Assembly (NCBI GenBank): GCA_965217685.1
Contig: CBDCIZ010000003.1
Span: 2,914,001-2,978,000 of the forward strand
Source of the DNA: Aurantimonas sp965217685
GTDB lineage: Bacteria > Pseudomonadota > Alphaproteobacteria > Rhizobiales > Rhizobiaceae
DNA: 64,000 nucleotides
Reading direction: 5' to 3'
Under the pieces are notes generated by a model. It was not told where the DNA came from, made no database searches, and saw only the letters and a program-made list of their open reading frames with translations. This document shows positions 9,189 to 17,400 of the stretch, in pieces (within the stretch, counting starts at the first letter, position 1; every line of letters begins with the position of its first letter). The position numbers were made by a program, and so were the translations under genes.

Positions 9189-10636
9189 GTAACTGCTCAC
9201 CCGGTTGGCAATCTGGCTTGATTTGAGGGCTTGGATGTGAGTCAAGATTCCAATGACTCGCCCGCGCCGACGCATGCTAACCGACGCCGAGAAGGACGCC
9301 CTGCTGGATCGGCAGGCGGCCCTGATCGACACGTTGATGGCGAGGATCACAGCGCTGGAGGCAGCTCTGGCGAAGCCTCGCAAGACCTCGCGCAACTCGC
9401 ACATTCCATCCTCGCAGAACCCCGGCGGCAGCGGTTCCGGCGGCAAGGACAAGGTGAAGAAGAAGCCACGCCCGTCGCGCCCTGGCGTGTCGCGCCGGCT
9501 GGCGGCAACGCCGGACGAGACGATCGTGCGCCGCGCCGATCGCTGCGCCTGCGGGGCGGACGTGTCGGAGCTGAAGCAGACCTGCCGACGGCGCTATGAC
9601 CATGTCGACATTCCGCCAGTTCTCCCGACCGTGACGCGGGTCGAACTGCACGGCGGGCGCTGCGCCTGCGGCAAGCGCTTCCGCGCCTCGCCGCCCGTGG
9701 GCCTGCCGCCCGGCACGCCGTTCGGGCCAAACATCCATGCGCTCTTGGCCTACCTGCATCACAGCCATCACGTCGGCTTCGAACGGCTGGCCCGGCTCGC
9801 CCGCGAGTTGTTCGGCCTGACGATTTCCGAGGGCGCCGTCGCCAACGCGCTACGTCGGCTGGAGACGCCGTTGGAGGCCGAGCGCGCGGCGATCCGCGAG
9901 ACACTGCGTGCAGCCGAGGTGGTCTGGTCGGACGAGACCACCACGCGCATCAACGGCCGACTGCACTGGCACTGGGTGTTCGTCACGCCGGAGGCGGTGC
10001 TGCACGAGATCGCCCCGCGTCGTGCCAAGGCCGTGGCCGAGGCGGTGATGGGAGGTCACAAGCCCGCCGTCTGGATTTCCGACCGCTACGCCGGCCAGCA
10101 GGAGATGGCCGCAGCACATCAGGTCTGCCTCGCCCATGTGCTGCGCGATGTACAATACGCGATCGACTGCGGTGACGGCGTCTTCGCGCCGGAGTTGGCC
10201 AAGTTGCTGGCCTGGACGATCGCCATCGGCAGACGACGCGGCGAGTTGAAGGACAGCACCCTGCGGCAATACCGGATCAAGGCGGACTGTCGGCTCGACC
10301 GGCTGCTGGCCACGCCCGCACGTCATTCGGCCGGACGCACCCTGCAGGCCCAGGTGAAGGCGTGGCGAACCAAGTTCTTCGTCTTCCTCGAGGACCGGCG
10401 CGTCAGCGCCACCAACAACATCGCCGAGCGAGAGATCCGGCCCTCGGTAGTGTTTCGCAAGGTCACAGGCGGATTCCGATCCGAGTGGGGCCCCGGCGTC
10501 CACGCCGGCTACAGATCCGTCACCAGCACTGCCCGCATCGCAGGCCAAACTGCCTTCGGCGCCATCCGTGACATCGCCGCTACGCTATTCGTCCCAGCCG
10601 CTCAGATCACCTGAAGCCAGCCACGTGAGCAGTTAC
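9189..10636 (+). mobile_element. IS66-family insertion sequence, 1448 bp
   Basis: The ends are inverted repeats starting GTAACTGCTCAC at 9189 and its complement ending at 10636. One transposase gene fills the element. Exact 8-bp target duplications flank it, and removing the IS plus one copy restores the interrupted recombinase frame, so this was a simple and probably recent transposition. Confidence 0.95.
9253..10614 (+). CDS. IS66-family transposase
   Basis: A 453-residue IS66 TnpC-type transposase. An N-terminal leucine-zipper-like helix (residues 10-40) is followed by a conserved SQNPGGSGSGGKDK linker and a zinc-finger region with cysteines in DRCACGADVSEL and GGRCACGKRF. The DDE core shows VVWSDETTTRING, WISDRYAGQQEMA and TNNIAEREIRPSVVFRKVTG. 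All are intact, so it may be active. No tnpA or tnpB partners are present, as in single-gene IS66 relatives. Confidence 0.93.
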   Translation: MTRPRRRMLTDAEKDALLDRQAALIDTLMARITALEAALAKPRKTSRNSHIPSSQNPGGSGSGGKDKVKKKPRPSRPGVSRRLAATPDETIVRRADRCACGADVSELKQTCRRRYDHVDIPPVLPTVTRVELHGGRCACGKRFRASPPVGLPPGTPFGPNIHALLAYLHHSHHVGFERLARLARELFGLTISEGAVANALRRLETPLEAERAAIRETLRAAEVVWSDETTTRINGRLHWHWVFVTPEAVLHEIAPRRAKAVAEAVMGGHKPAVWISDRYAGQQEMAAAHQVCLAHVLRDVQYAIDCGDGVFAPELAKLLAWTIAIGRRRGELKDSTLRQYRIKADCRLDRLLATPARHSAGRTLQAQVKAWRTKFFVFLEDRRVSATNNIAEREIRPSVVFRKVTGGFRSEWGPGVHAGYRSVTSTARIAGQTAFGAIRDIAATLFVPAAQIT

Positions 10637-10644
10637 CCGCTTGG
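10637..10644 (+). repeat. Right target duplication of the IS66 element
   Basis: Exact copy of CCGCTTGG, matching 9181-9188. Confidence 0.95.
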
Positions 10645-11653
10645 CGCTGGAGGGCGACGGCAAGAGCGGCCCGATGGGCGTCAAATCGATCACCAAGCAC
10701 CTGAACGAACATCGCATCTTCACCCGCGACGGCGGGCGCTGGGGCATCGGCACGGTCCACAGGATGCTGACCCGTCAGACCTATATCGGGCGGCACGAGT
10801 TCAACCGCCGCACCAAGAACGGCGACAACAAGCCCGACGAGGAGGTCATCCCCGTCGCGGTGCCGCCGATCATCGACCAAGCGGTGTTCGACACCGTGCA
10901 AACGCGGATGAAGGCGCGCAATCCGAAAGTAACGCCCCCGCAGGTGGTGGGCGGTCCCACGCTGCTGACCGGCCTCATTCATTGCGCAAAGTGCGGCGGG
11001 GCCATGACCATCCGCACCGGCAAGGGCGGGCGCTATCGCTACTACACATGCTCGACCAAGGCGCGGCAGGGACCGACCGACTGCACCGGCATGACCGTCC
11101 CGATGGAGAAGCTGGACGCGCTGGTCGCCGGGCATCTTGAAGACCGGTTGCTCGACCCGACCGGCTGGAGGAGGTTTTGGCCACCGTACTCGACTGGCGG
11201 CAGGAGCGCACCGAACGCCGCCGCGATCACATCGCCGAGCTGAACAAGCGGGCGACCGAGACCGACCTACGCCTCAAGCGGCTGTATGACGCGATCGAGA
11301 GCGGCGTCGCAGACCTCAACGACCCCGACCTGAAAGACCGCATCGCCAGTCTCAAGGCTGTCCGCGACCAGTCACGGGTCGATGCCGACCGGGCATCCGC
11401 GATGCAGGAAAGCGCGGGCCAGAAAGCAATCACCGCGCCGATGCTGCGAAAGTTCGCGCAGACCGCCCGCCAGCGGATGCGTCTTGATGGCGGCGGCTAC
11501 CGCCGCGACCATCTCCGCGCGCTGGCGCAGCGCGTCGAGGTCAACGACGGCGAAGTCCGCATCATGGGATCGAAAAGCGACCTGCTGCGGACACTTGCCG
11601 CCGCAGACGTGGCGGGAACACTGCCGGGCGCAGTGCCCAGCTTTGTTCCGAAG

Positions 11654-11743
11654 TGGCGGAGAGGAAGGGATTCGAACCCTCGAAACGGTTTCCCGTTTAC
11701 TCCCTTAGCAGGGGAGCGCCTTCGACCACTCGGCCACCTCTCC
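11654..11743 (-). tRNA. tRNA-Ser(GCU)
   Basis: The complement begins GGAGAGGTGGCCGAGTGG and ends with the matching acceptor strand CCTCTCC, then G and encoded CCA. The anticodon loop CCTGCTAAG carries GCT, decoding AGC/AGU. A long variable arm is present, as expected for a class II serine tRNA of 90 nt. Its 3' end abuts the serine recombinase pseudogene and is its likely attachment site. Confidence 0.95.
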
Positions 11744-12146
11744 AACTCCGCGAGATACAAGCCTGACGGACGGCTTGCAAGGGGCCGGCCGAATTTGTCA
11801 ACGCGGACCTGCGGGCATTCTTATGGATCGCCGTGGGGACGGGGGTGTAGTCACCGAGTGGTTGCCTTGGGGGTCGCAACTATTGGCAAGGCCACGCACA
11901 TGAATCTTCGAAAAGGAACGGATGCGACCAGCGGCATGCGACCGAGAGATCCGTGGCGACGAATCATATGAGAGGTGCTGCCGAGGCTGAAACCGAACGC
12001 GGCCTCATGCTCAATGGTAACGATCTCTTGCGATGGAAGACAACACCGCCAGACGAGCGAGCGAGCGAAACGCAAACGCCAAGCCGTGATAACTATCGGC
12101 GGGATGGACCGCTTGGTCCCATGCGCTGTTCGGCGTGCGATCGGTT
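11744..12146. other. Intergenic region, no gene recognized
   Basis: About 400 nt between tRNA-Ser(GCU) and the DUF302 gene. Short open frames exist on both strands, but none has a convincing ribosome binding site, composition or similarity. It may hold the tRNA promoter and the 3' untranslated region of the DUF302 gene. Confidence 0.5.
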
Positions 12147-12599
12147 CTATTTGATCGCCGCGTCGCTGAGCTTCGACAGAGCTCCGGTCATCATCCCGAT
12201 GGGCTTGGAATTCTCGTCGAGATCGTAGCGGTCGGCAAGCGTCTCCGGTTTGAGATAACCTATCCTCGTCGTCTCGCCATCCTGCCAGACGAGCATCTTC
12301 TGAGGCAGGTCGAGGGCAACCTTGCGGTTTTCCCGCATCAGCGGCGTTCCGATCTTGGCGTTGCCGAAGATCACGACCGTCGTCGGCGACAGCTCGAGAC
12401 CCGCTGATCTGGCGTTGGCCTGATGATCGACCGTGGCGAAAACCTTGGCGCCGGCGCCTTCGATGGCTGTGGTCAGGGCCGAGACCGTCTCGGCTACGGA
12501 TTTCGGCGAGGTCTTGGTCACCCAGTCTTCAGCCTTCGCCGACACCGGCAAGACGAAGAGAACGAGCGCGGCGAGTGAGCCGAGAAGCGATTTGGTCAT
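12147..12599 (-). CDS. Periplasmic DUF302 protein
   Basis: A 150-residue exported protein. A signal peptide covers about residues 1-23 (LLGSLAALVLFVLPVSAKAE). The DUF302 domain follows, with the typical SVAETVSALTTAIEGAGAKV, VFATVDHQANA and TTVVIFGNAKIGTPLM elements and the LDLPQKMLVWQDGE strand. DUF302 proteins form small alpha/beta dimers of unclear function, sometimes linked to redox or metal stress. It lies just downstream of the secreted MsrA gene on the same strand, so the two are probably cotranscribed. Confidence 0.88.
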   Translation of the reverse strand: MTKSLLGSLAALVLFVLPVSAKAEDWVTKTSPKSVAETVSALTTAIEGAGAKVFATVDHQANARSAGLELSPTTVVIFGNAKIGTPLMRENRKVALDLPQKMLVWQDGETTRIGYLKPETLADRYDLDENSKPIGMMTGALSKLSDAAIK

Positions 12600-12638
12600 C
12601 GTGAGCTCTTCTGGTTGTTGGAAACGAATTGGTTCTGT

Positions 12639-13286
12639 TCAGCTGATGGAGCCCTTGATACCCTCGTAGGCCTTGGTGCCCCATATCCGCTTCACCGTTG
12701 CATTGCGGCCGCAGCCGGTGCGGTAGTAACGATATTTCAGCGGGTTCTTCTTGTAGTAATTTTGATGATAGCCTTCGGCCGGCCAGAATGTCCCGCCCGA
12801 CGCGATCACCGTCGCCACCGAGCCCAGATCCTTTTGCACTTCGGCCTTCGTCGTCTTGGCTTCGGCCAACTGCTTGGAATTGGTAGCGAATATGGCCGTC
12901 GTGTAGGAATGGCCGCGATCGCAAAACTGGCCGCCGGCATCGGTCGGGTCGACCGAATGCCAGTAGACGTCGAGCAGATGGTCGTAGGACACCTGGCTCG
13001 GATCATAGGTGACCTTGACCGCCTCTATATGTCCCGGATGGTTCTGGTAGGTCGGGTTCTGGTTCTGCCCGCCAATATAGCCAGACGTCGTGTCGACGAC
13101 GCCTTTCACATGGTCGAAATCGCTCTCGACGCACCAGAAGCAGCCGCCCGCGAAGATCGCGGTCTCGGTGTTCTGCGCCGCGACCGGCGAAGCGGCCAAC
13201 TTCATCGCGACCAGTGTCCCCGCAGCAAGCGGTGCGACGCAAAGCGCCATCTGCCTCAAACCGAACATCTGACGGATCGTCTTCAT
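12639..13286 (-). CDS. msrA: Exported peptide methionine sulfoxide reductase A
   Basis: Reduces methionine-S-sulfoxide in oxidized proteins. The catalytic motif GGCFWCVESDFDHVKGV is present, followed by the MsrA core SGYIGGQNQNPTYQ, GHIEAVKVTYDP, FCDRGHSYTTAIF and FWPAEGYHQNYYKKNP. The preferred start at 13286 has GGAG 5 nt upstream and yields a signal peptide of about 35 residues ending SPVAAQ, so this is a periplasmic MsrA and not the usual cytosolic one. Upstream ATGs at 13298 and beyond are possible. It sits 39 nt ahead of the DUF302 gene, suggesting a small oxidative-repair operon. Confidence 0.92.
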   Translation of the reverse strand: MKTIRQMFGLRQMALCVAPLAAGTLVAMKLAASPVAAQNTETAIFAGGCFWCVESDFDHVKGVVDTTSGYIGGQNQNPTYQNHPGHIEAVKVTYDPSQVSYDHLLDVYWHSVDPTDAGGQFCDRGHSYTTAIFATNSKQLAEAKTTKAEVQKDLGSVATVIASGGTFWPAEGYHQNYYKKNPLKYRYYRTGCGRNATVKRIWGTKAYEGIKGSIS

Positions 13287-13564
13287 CGTCTTCTCCATGA
13301 AATCGTTCAAAAACTCGAAATCGTCGTTTTTCGAGCAGCGAAGCGTTTGGCCGTCACGCAAATGTTTCGGCACGAATGTCTCACACGCGGGCCACTGCGT
13401 ATGTTCCGCCACTCACCTCGGCCTATTCGGCGACATTCGCATCGGCGTCTCAAGACAAGGTTCGGTGAAGGGCCACCGAATGTTTCATAGAAATGCCGAA
13501 AGACGATCAAGCCGAGGACCGATACGACCCGGAAGAAGCGCTGGATCCTTTCCCCTTACGTTCG

Positions 13565-13594
13565 ATCCGGGCCGCTTGAATTTGCGGCCCGGAT
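13565..13594 (-). terminator. Strong hairpin downstream of the heme-binding protein gene
   Basis: A perfect 11-bp stem (ATCCGGGCCGC / GCGGCCCGGAT) with an 8-nt loop lies 54 nt beyond the stop of the leftward heme-binding gene. There is no T-tract, so it is a terminator or stabilizer by inference. The rest of the 13287-13647 interval shows nothing else convincing. Confidence 0.5.
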
Positions 13595-13647
13595 GCTTCC
13601 TTTGGCTTCATTCGGTTGGGCCGATTGCGAATTCACCGCTGATAATG

Positions 13648-14073
13648 TCAACCCGCGTCCGGCGTGAGCCCCGCCGCCTCGATACCGGCGATGGCGCAGG
13701 TCTCGTCATTGTCCGACGTATCGCCGGTGATGCCGACGGCTCCGATGATCGCACCGGCAGCGTCGCGCACCAGAACGCCGCCCGGCACAGGCACGAGAAC
13801 GCCCTTAGCGAGAGCATTCATCGACTGGATGAAGAACGGCTGCTGCTCGGCGCGTTTGAAGATCGAACGCGACCCCATGCCCAGCGCGATCGCGCCATTC
13901 GCCTTGCCCATGGCGATCTCCGGCCGCATGCGCGACGAGCCGTCCGAGCGCTCCAGCGCGATCAACGCCCCGCCGGCGTCGAGCACGGCCACGGTCAAAG
14001 GTTTGAAGCCCTGGTCGGCGGCTGCCTGCAGGGCGGCTGCGATGATGGTTCGGGCGGTCTTCAGGTCGATCAT
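13648..14073 (-). CDS. GlcG/HbpS-like heme-binding protein (DUF336)
   Basis: A 141-residue protein of the GlcG/HbpS family. Family features are MIDLKTARTIIAAALQAAAD at the start, LTVAVLDAGGALIALERSDG, the central AMGKANGAIALGMGSRSIF, the glycine-rich VPVPGGVLVRDAAGAIIGAV and DNDETCAIAGIEAAGL at the end. The family binds heme or small cofactors in an octameric shell, and some members take part in redox sensing. No signal peptide is visible, so it should be cytosolic. It is a single gene upstream of msrA. Specific ligand unknown. Confidence 0.88.
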   Translation of the reverse strand: MIDLKTARTIIAAALQAAADQGFKPLTVAVLDAGGALIALERSDGSSRMRPEIAMGKANGAIALGMGSRSIFKRAEQQPFFIQSMNALAKGVLVPVPGGVLVRDAAGAIIGAVGITGDTSDNDETCAIAGIEAAGLTPDAG

Positions 14074-14463
14074 GGACACTCTTTCTTCAGCGCAAATACG
14101 GTTTCGATGCGATTGAAGCCGAGGAGATAGCACCCGGTGTCGGACTGTCACCCCCGAGGTCCGGCTAAGCATCATGCGTTTGGGAGCAGAAAGGAGATAC
14201 GGAAAAAGGAATTCCGGCCCAAGCGCGCACGATGCGACGACGCATTGGAGAATGAAGGTCCACCGACGTTCGGTGGTTGTCCAATCCGCCGCCTTGCCAG
14301 ATTTTGCAGGCACCGATCGCCATTGCCTCTTGTGCCGGACATACCCTCTTTGATAAGGAAGCCCCGCACCGGCGACGGTGTCGACACGAGTCCGACGTTT
14401 CGGGGCAGGACGCAGTTCATGCGTTTGGTCCGTTTCGATCGGAGATGCCCTCGGGCATCCTGC

Positions 14464-14553
14464 GGAGAGGTGGCAGAGTGGTCGAATGCACCGCACTCGA
14501 AATGCGGCATACGTGCAAGCGTATCGGGAGTTCGAATCTCCCCCTCTCCGCCA
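14464..14553 (+). tRNA. tRNA-Ser(CGA)
   Basis: GGAGAGGTGGCAGAGTGG at the 5' side pairs with the acceptor strand CCTCTCC, then G and CCA. The anticodon loop ACTCGAAAT carries CGA, decoding UCG. A long variable arm marks a class II serine tRNA. Its last 17 bases are duplicated at 31925-31941, the other end of the prophage-like element, so integration regenerated a complete tRNA gene. Confidence 0.96.
14537..14553 (+). repeat. attL core, 17-bp direct repeat in the tRNA 3' end
   Basis: TCTCCCCCTCTCCGCCA, identical to 31925-31941. It is the T-arm and acceptor 3' end of tRNA-Ser(CGA), the usual kind of target for tyrosine integrases. Confidence 0.92.
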
Positions 14554-14606
14554 GTTGCTAATTCTGCAATAAAATCAGTGGTTTACACGTATCACTAAAA
14601 CGAAAA

Positions 14607-14629
14607 TGGGCACGGTTCTGGGCACGGTT
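14607..14629 (+). repeat. Integrase arm-type direct repeats, left end
   Basis: TGGGCACGGTT occurs at 14607-14617 and again at 14619-14629, spaced 12 bp and starting 54 bp inside the attL core. The same TGGGCAC heptamer recurs near attR at the same 12-bp spacing, the arrangement expected of arm-type sites bound by the integrase N-terminal domain. Confidence 0.6.
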
Positions 14630-14819
14630 TTGGCCATTCGTGCCTGTGGATAACTTTTGAAACCGATCTGCGGTCTTCCAATTTCGTCCTGTTGCGCTTA
14701 TCTCTTTGATTGCAGCGGTGTTGACCAACGCTCTTACGATGTCTCTGGCATCGGTGCTCACACGGTCCTCGTTCCAGTTTCCGTTTTCGTTTTGAAACTC
14801 TCCAATGGAGGGACGGATA

Positions 14820-15031
14820 TGGTGCGAGAGCCCAAATCTCCCAAGTTCAAAAATTCGCTTGCCCGTCTGATTAGGGGCCTCTTGATTTCAATCCTCGCGT
14901 GGATTGGCGGACACGATGCGCTGATCAATCAAGCGACAGGAGGCGGGCCAGCATGTGTCGCTCTAGTCTGTATCTTCGCGAGCGTGCCCGAGATCAAAGA
15001 CGCCGACGCGGTAGCCGTTGAACAACGATGA
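14820..15031 (+). CDS. Small prophage protein with hydrophobic segments, unknown
   Basis: A 70-residue product starting ATG 14820 with a good ribosome binding site (GGAGGG 6 nt upstream). The N-terminus is basic (VREPKSPKFKNSLARLIRG), followed by two weakly hydrophobic stretches (LLISILAWIGG and PACVALVCIFASV). It resembles a small inner-membrane protein. It is the first gene inside attL and points away from the tRNA. No family recognized; a holin-like role cannot be excluded, but nothing specific supports it. Confidence 0.5.
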
Positions 15032-15080
15032 AGCCTGCCGGTGTCGCAGTCAGGTCGACAATGTGCGCGCGGGTGTGACG

Positions 15081-15212
15081 TCATCGGCAGTGCTCGCATC
15101 GGAAGGGTAGGGCGTCCAGGTGCGTCGCGGCCGGGATGCCATGCTCGACCAAGTCGCGGGCGAGGAAGTAGGCGTCGCGCTTGCACCGACTGCATAGGAC
15201 ACGGATGGCCAT
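15081..15212 (-). CDS. Small zinc-ribbon-like protein, 43 residues
   Basis: Read from ATG at 15212, the frame gives two CxxC pairs: LCSRCKRDAYFLARDLVEHG at the start and FRCEHCR at the very end. Two such pairs about 30 residues apart form a typical zinc ribbon, and the order CxxC-KRDAYFLARDL is protein-like, not random. The ribosome binding site is weak. Possibly a small nucleic-acid-binding or adaptor protein of the element. Function unknown. Confidence 0.5.
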   Translation of the reverse strand: MAIRVLCSRCKRDAYFLARDLVEHGIPAATHLDALPFRCEHCR

Positions 15213-15435
15213 GCGGCGACGTGAGGCTTCTTAGAGGGTGCTAACGACGCGGACCGAAACTGCGATTTGGAACAAATAGCGAACAAAATTGAGACCATGG
15301 TCGGTGAAGTGTCGGAGAAGCGGTGGACGAATTCGCGGCGATCCTTTCACACAGGCCGGGCCTAGCTTAAACGTAGGTTGTGGCGGCGATCACTGATCGA
15401 CCGAGACCACGAATGGAAGGCAAAAGGAGAAGGCG

Positions 15436-15561
15436 ATCGAACGCCTAACTTTATCGATCCCTTGGATCGAAATCACCGCACAAGGGCAAACCGCCATAAC
15501 AGCGGCTTGCATCCTTGGCAGTCTGATCATCGCACTCACACTCGTTTCCAGCGACAGGTGA
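15436..15561 (+). CDS. Possible 41-residue membrane protein with ATC start
   Basis: A frame that ends at TGA 15559 encodes a soluble start and a hydrophobic end (TAACILGSLIIALTLVSSDR). The only good ribosome binding site in frame, AGGAG at 15425-15429, is followed 6 nt later by ATC and not ATG. A strong hairpin begins 13 nt after the stop, supporting a transcribed gene. It may use a rare ATC start or be a start-codon mutant of an ATG gene. Low certainty. Confidence 0.3.
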   Translation: MERLTLSIPWIEITAQGQTAITAACILGSLIIALTLVSSDR

Positions 15562-15573
15562 GCGCAACGCATC

Positions 15574-15598
15574 GAAGGCGGACCATTGGTCCGCCTTC
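15574..15598 (+). terminator. Intrinsic-type hairpin in the prophage left arm
   Basis: A perfect 11-bp stem (GAAGGCGGACC / GGTCCGCCTTC) with a 3-nt loop, followed by a short T-rich run. It ends the short rightward genes near attL and may also stop leftward transcription coming from 15689. Confidence 0.65.
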
Positions 15599-15688
15599 TT
15601 CGTATCGGGTGATGACGCCGATGGTCAACGATGAAGTTGCACGGCGCGCAACTTCTAACAGCTTGTGTCAGGCGAAGCTTCGCCTGTC

Positions 15689-16012
15689 TCAGACATAAAT
15701 CTGGCGAACCATTTCCTTGATATTCAAGTCGCCGCCGTGAACCGCGCGATCGGGAGTTGGTGTCGGCGTGCCCGCTCCACGCGCCATGGCCGCGAAGCTC
15801 CTCATGTCGATCAGCGCGCCTTCGATGTGATCGACTGCGATATCGATATCGTCGATGAGACTGAGTTTTTTGACAATATTGTCAACATCTCCCCAACCGT
15901 CCAGAGTGGCGGTCGCATCTCCGAGGTTGGCTTTAACCATTTCCAGCAGCTTATTCGCTTCGTCAGAATTCTGAAAATGGCCGAGCGTGGACGTGGTTTT
16001 ACTGGTAGTCAT
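15689..16012 (-). CDS. Prophage protein of unknown function, 107 residues
   Basis: An intact 107-residue frame with helical, acidic composition: MTTSKTTSTLGHFQNSDEAN, then LLEMVKANLGDATATLDGWG and LSLIDDIDIAVDHIEGALID. The C-terminal part is proline/threonine-rich. No domain recognized. It is 105 nt downstream of the 170-residue gene on the same strand and is likely in the same operon. Confidence 0.55.
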   Translation of the reverse strand: MTTSKTTSTLGHFQNSDEANKLLEMVKANLGDATATLDGWGDVDNIVKKLSLIDDIDIAVDHIEGALIDMRSFAAMARGAGTPTPTPDRAVHGGDLNIKEMVRQIYV

Positions 16013-16117
16013 AGGCTGCTACTTTCATTTTGGCCCTTGGGCCGTGGGGGTTTGGTAGTCCATGCACTTTCCTACCGGCGCGCCTTGAACCGCGTCGGTA
16101 GGTCTTCAAAGGCTGCT

Positions 16118-16630
16118 CTAGCCCTTGATTTCGTAGGCCGGGAAGGTCAGCCGGACGTTCTTCGCCAGCAGTCCCTTGATCCGGTTCAAATCGACGTTTT
16201 CCTTAAGGGCGCGCTTCTGTGCGGCTGGTGCTGATAGGTCGGCTTTTTCCAGCTCGGCGATCCGCGCCTCGGTTTCTTGAAGCTTGAAGCGGTTGATCTT
16301 GTCCGTGAGGACGCGAAGCCCGTCTGTCATTGCATTGGCGAGCATTTCCGCTCTGCCGAGCGATCGGCGATCCTCAATGTCCATCTGAACAAGCCCGAAC
16401 GTTTCATGTTCTGGCCAGTCGTCGGTTTCGAAACCGGGAAGCGGCACGCCGGCATTGCCGAAAGTTTGCTCGACGCTGCTCCAGTCGCCGCCGTCATGTT
16501 GAACATCGGCTGTGAAGAAATTCGAGAACGACGTCCTGAGATACGGGTCCGCCGCGTCCGGCATCGTCTTCGACGCGGCCTTCGCACGGTCCCGCGCCTC
16601 TCTTTTGTAATCTGCCCAGCTCTTCGTCAT
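16118..16630 (-). CDS. Prophage protein of unknown function, 170 residues
   Basis: The start at 16630 is supported by an AAGGAGAG ribosome binding site just upstream and gives MTKSWADYKREARDRAKAAS. The middle is acidic and aromatic (GFETDDWPEHETFGLVQMDI), and the C-terminal third is a predicted coiled coil (RFKLQETEARIAELEKADLS). No family recognized. Composition and codon pattern look like real coding sequence. It may be a structural or regulatory accessory of the element. Confidence 0.65.
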   Translation of the reverse strand: MTKSWADYKREARDRAKAASKTMPDAADPYLRTSFSNFFTADVQHDGGDWSSVEQTFGNAGVPLPGFETDDWPEHETFGLVQMDIEDRRSLGRAEMLANAMTDGLRVLTDKINRFKLQETEARIAELEKADLSAPAAQKRALKENVDLNRIKGLLAKNVRLTFPAYEIKG

Positions 16631-16832
16631 TGGTCTCTCCTTGGAACTGGAAACTAGATGTCCAATTCCAAAAACGCAAGTGGCCTCTAAAAAGAATGTT
16701 GAAGGGCGCACCGGGTTATGGCGCGCCCTCAAGGGTCGATCGTTTTAGAGAGTCACCTGCGCGTGATAGGCCTGGGCCGGTGTGTCGGGGGCGGGCGGGT
16801 CTGTTGCGCTCGCCAGCGGGGCTGTGTGAGGC

Positions 16833-17009
16833 CTAGGCCGCTATCGGCTGTTGATCTTCCATGACGCCGACGCCGTGGACGAGAAGCGCAAGCTGAATTG
16901 CCGACCGATCCGCTACGACGGCGAAGTCGGGGCAATTCTCGAAAGCTGCTTCGATCACGGCATCGATCATTTCGTTCATGGCTTCGGTGTTGATAGATAA
17001 ACTGTTCAT
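16833..17009 (-). CDS. Small prophage protein, 58 residues
   Basis: ATG at 17009 follows a GAGGAAG ribosome binding site, and the frame runs 58 codons: MNSLSINTEAMNEMIDAVIE, then ENCPDFAVVADRSAIQLALL. It is a helical acidic protein without recognized domain. A TTGCAA hexamer with a 17-nt gap to CATAAC lies upstream and could be its promoter. It heads the group of small leftward genes at the left end. Confidence 0.6.
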   Translation of the reverse strand: MNSLSINTEAMNEMIDAVIEAAFENCPDFAVVADRSAIQLALLVHGVGVMEDQQPIAA

Positions 17010-17400
17010 GTTCTTCCTCGCTTTCTGAAGTGTTTACCGGGGTGTTATGAGTCTCGCCGGAATGGGTTGCAAGCGTTTTATTGCGATTAGCTGAAGTATT
17101 TTTGAAGCATAGGTCATTAATGATCTATCTGTCTACATAGCAGTTCCGAAAATATGTGTCAAAAACCGCACAAAAAGACCTGAAATACATAAAAGAACCG
17201 CACATACAGGACGCTTCGTAAATAAAAACGGAACCCACAGGACTCGCCGGAAGGGGTATGGCTGGGCCGCAGGATCTGGGAAGGCCTGAGCTTAGCCCCA
17301 GGTTCTGGGAAGGCCTAGGCCGAGCCGGAATGTGTCGGGGAAAGCCCTAAATCCTCTCGGATACGAAAATCCCAGAAACGTTGGCGATGCCCCCGAAGGG

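Larger units (their letters stand above)
4541..11653 (+). mobile_element. Remnant integrative mobilizable element at tRNA-Ser(GCU)
   Basis: This is a module of relaxase, DUF1232, TacAT pair, unknown small gene and large serine recombinase, ending at the 3' end of tRNA-Ser(GCU). The recombinase frame continues into the antisense of the tRNA 3' end, which suggests the attachment site is there. I could not find a second copy of the tRNA end near the left side, where IS elements and IS remnants sit, so the left boundary is a guess. The recombinase is disrupted, so the element is probably fixed in place. Confidence 0.55.
8597..11653 (+). pseudogene. Large serine recombinase, split by IS66 and frameshifted
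   Basis: This was a large serine recombinase that integrated or excised the mobile element. The N-terminal catalytic domain is at 8597-9188: ALYLRVSTARQAEHDVSIPD with the nucleophile serine, then SFSRFFRDHFELEFYVRKLA. An IS66 element at 9189-10636 interrupts it. Joining 9188 to 10645 restores the frame (RLAFRLALEGDGKSG) into the recombinase domain and the zinc ribbon (LIHCAKCGGAMTIR). A second lesion, apparent loss of one base near 11160-11165, shifts the frame before LEEVLATVLDWRQERTERR. The 3' part then runs open into the tRNA-Ser gene. A strong GAGGAG ribosome binding site precedes ATG 8597. Confidence 0.9.
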
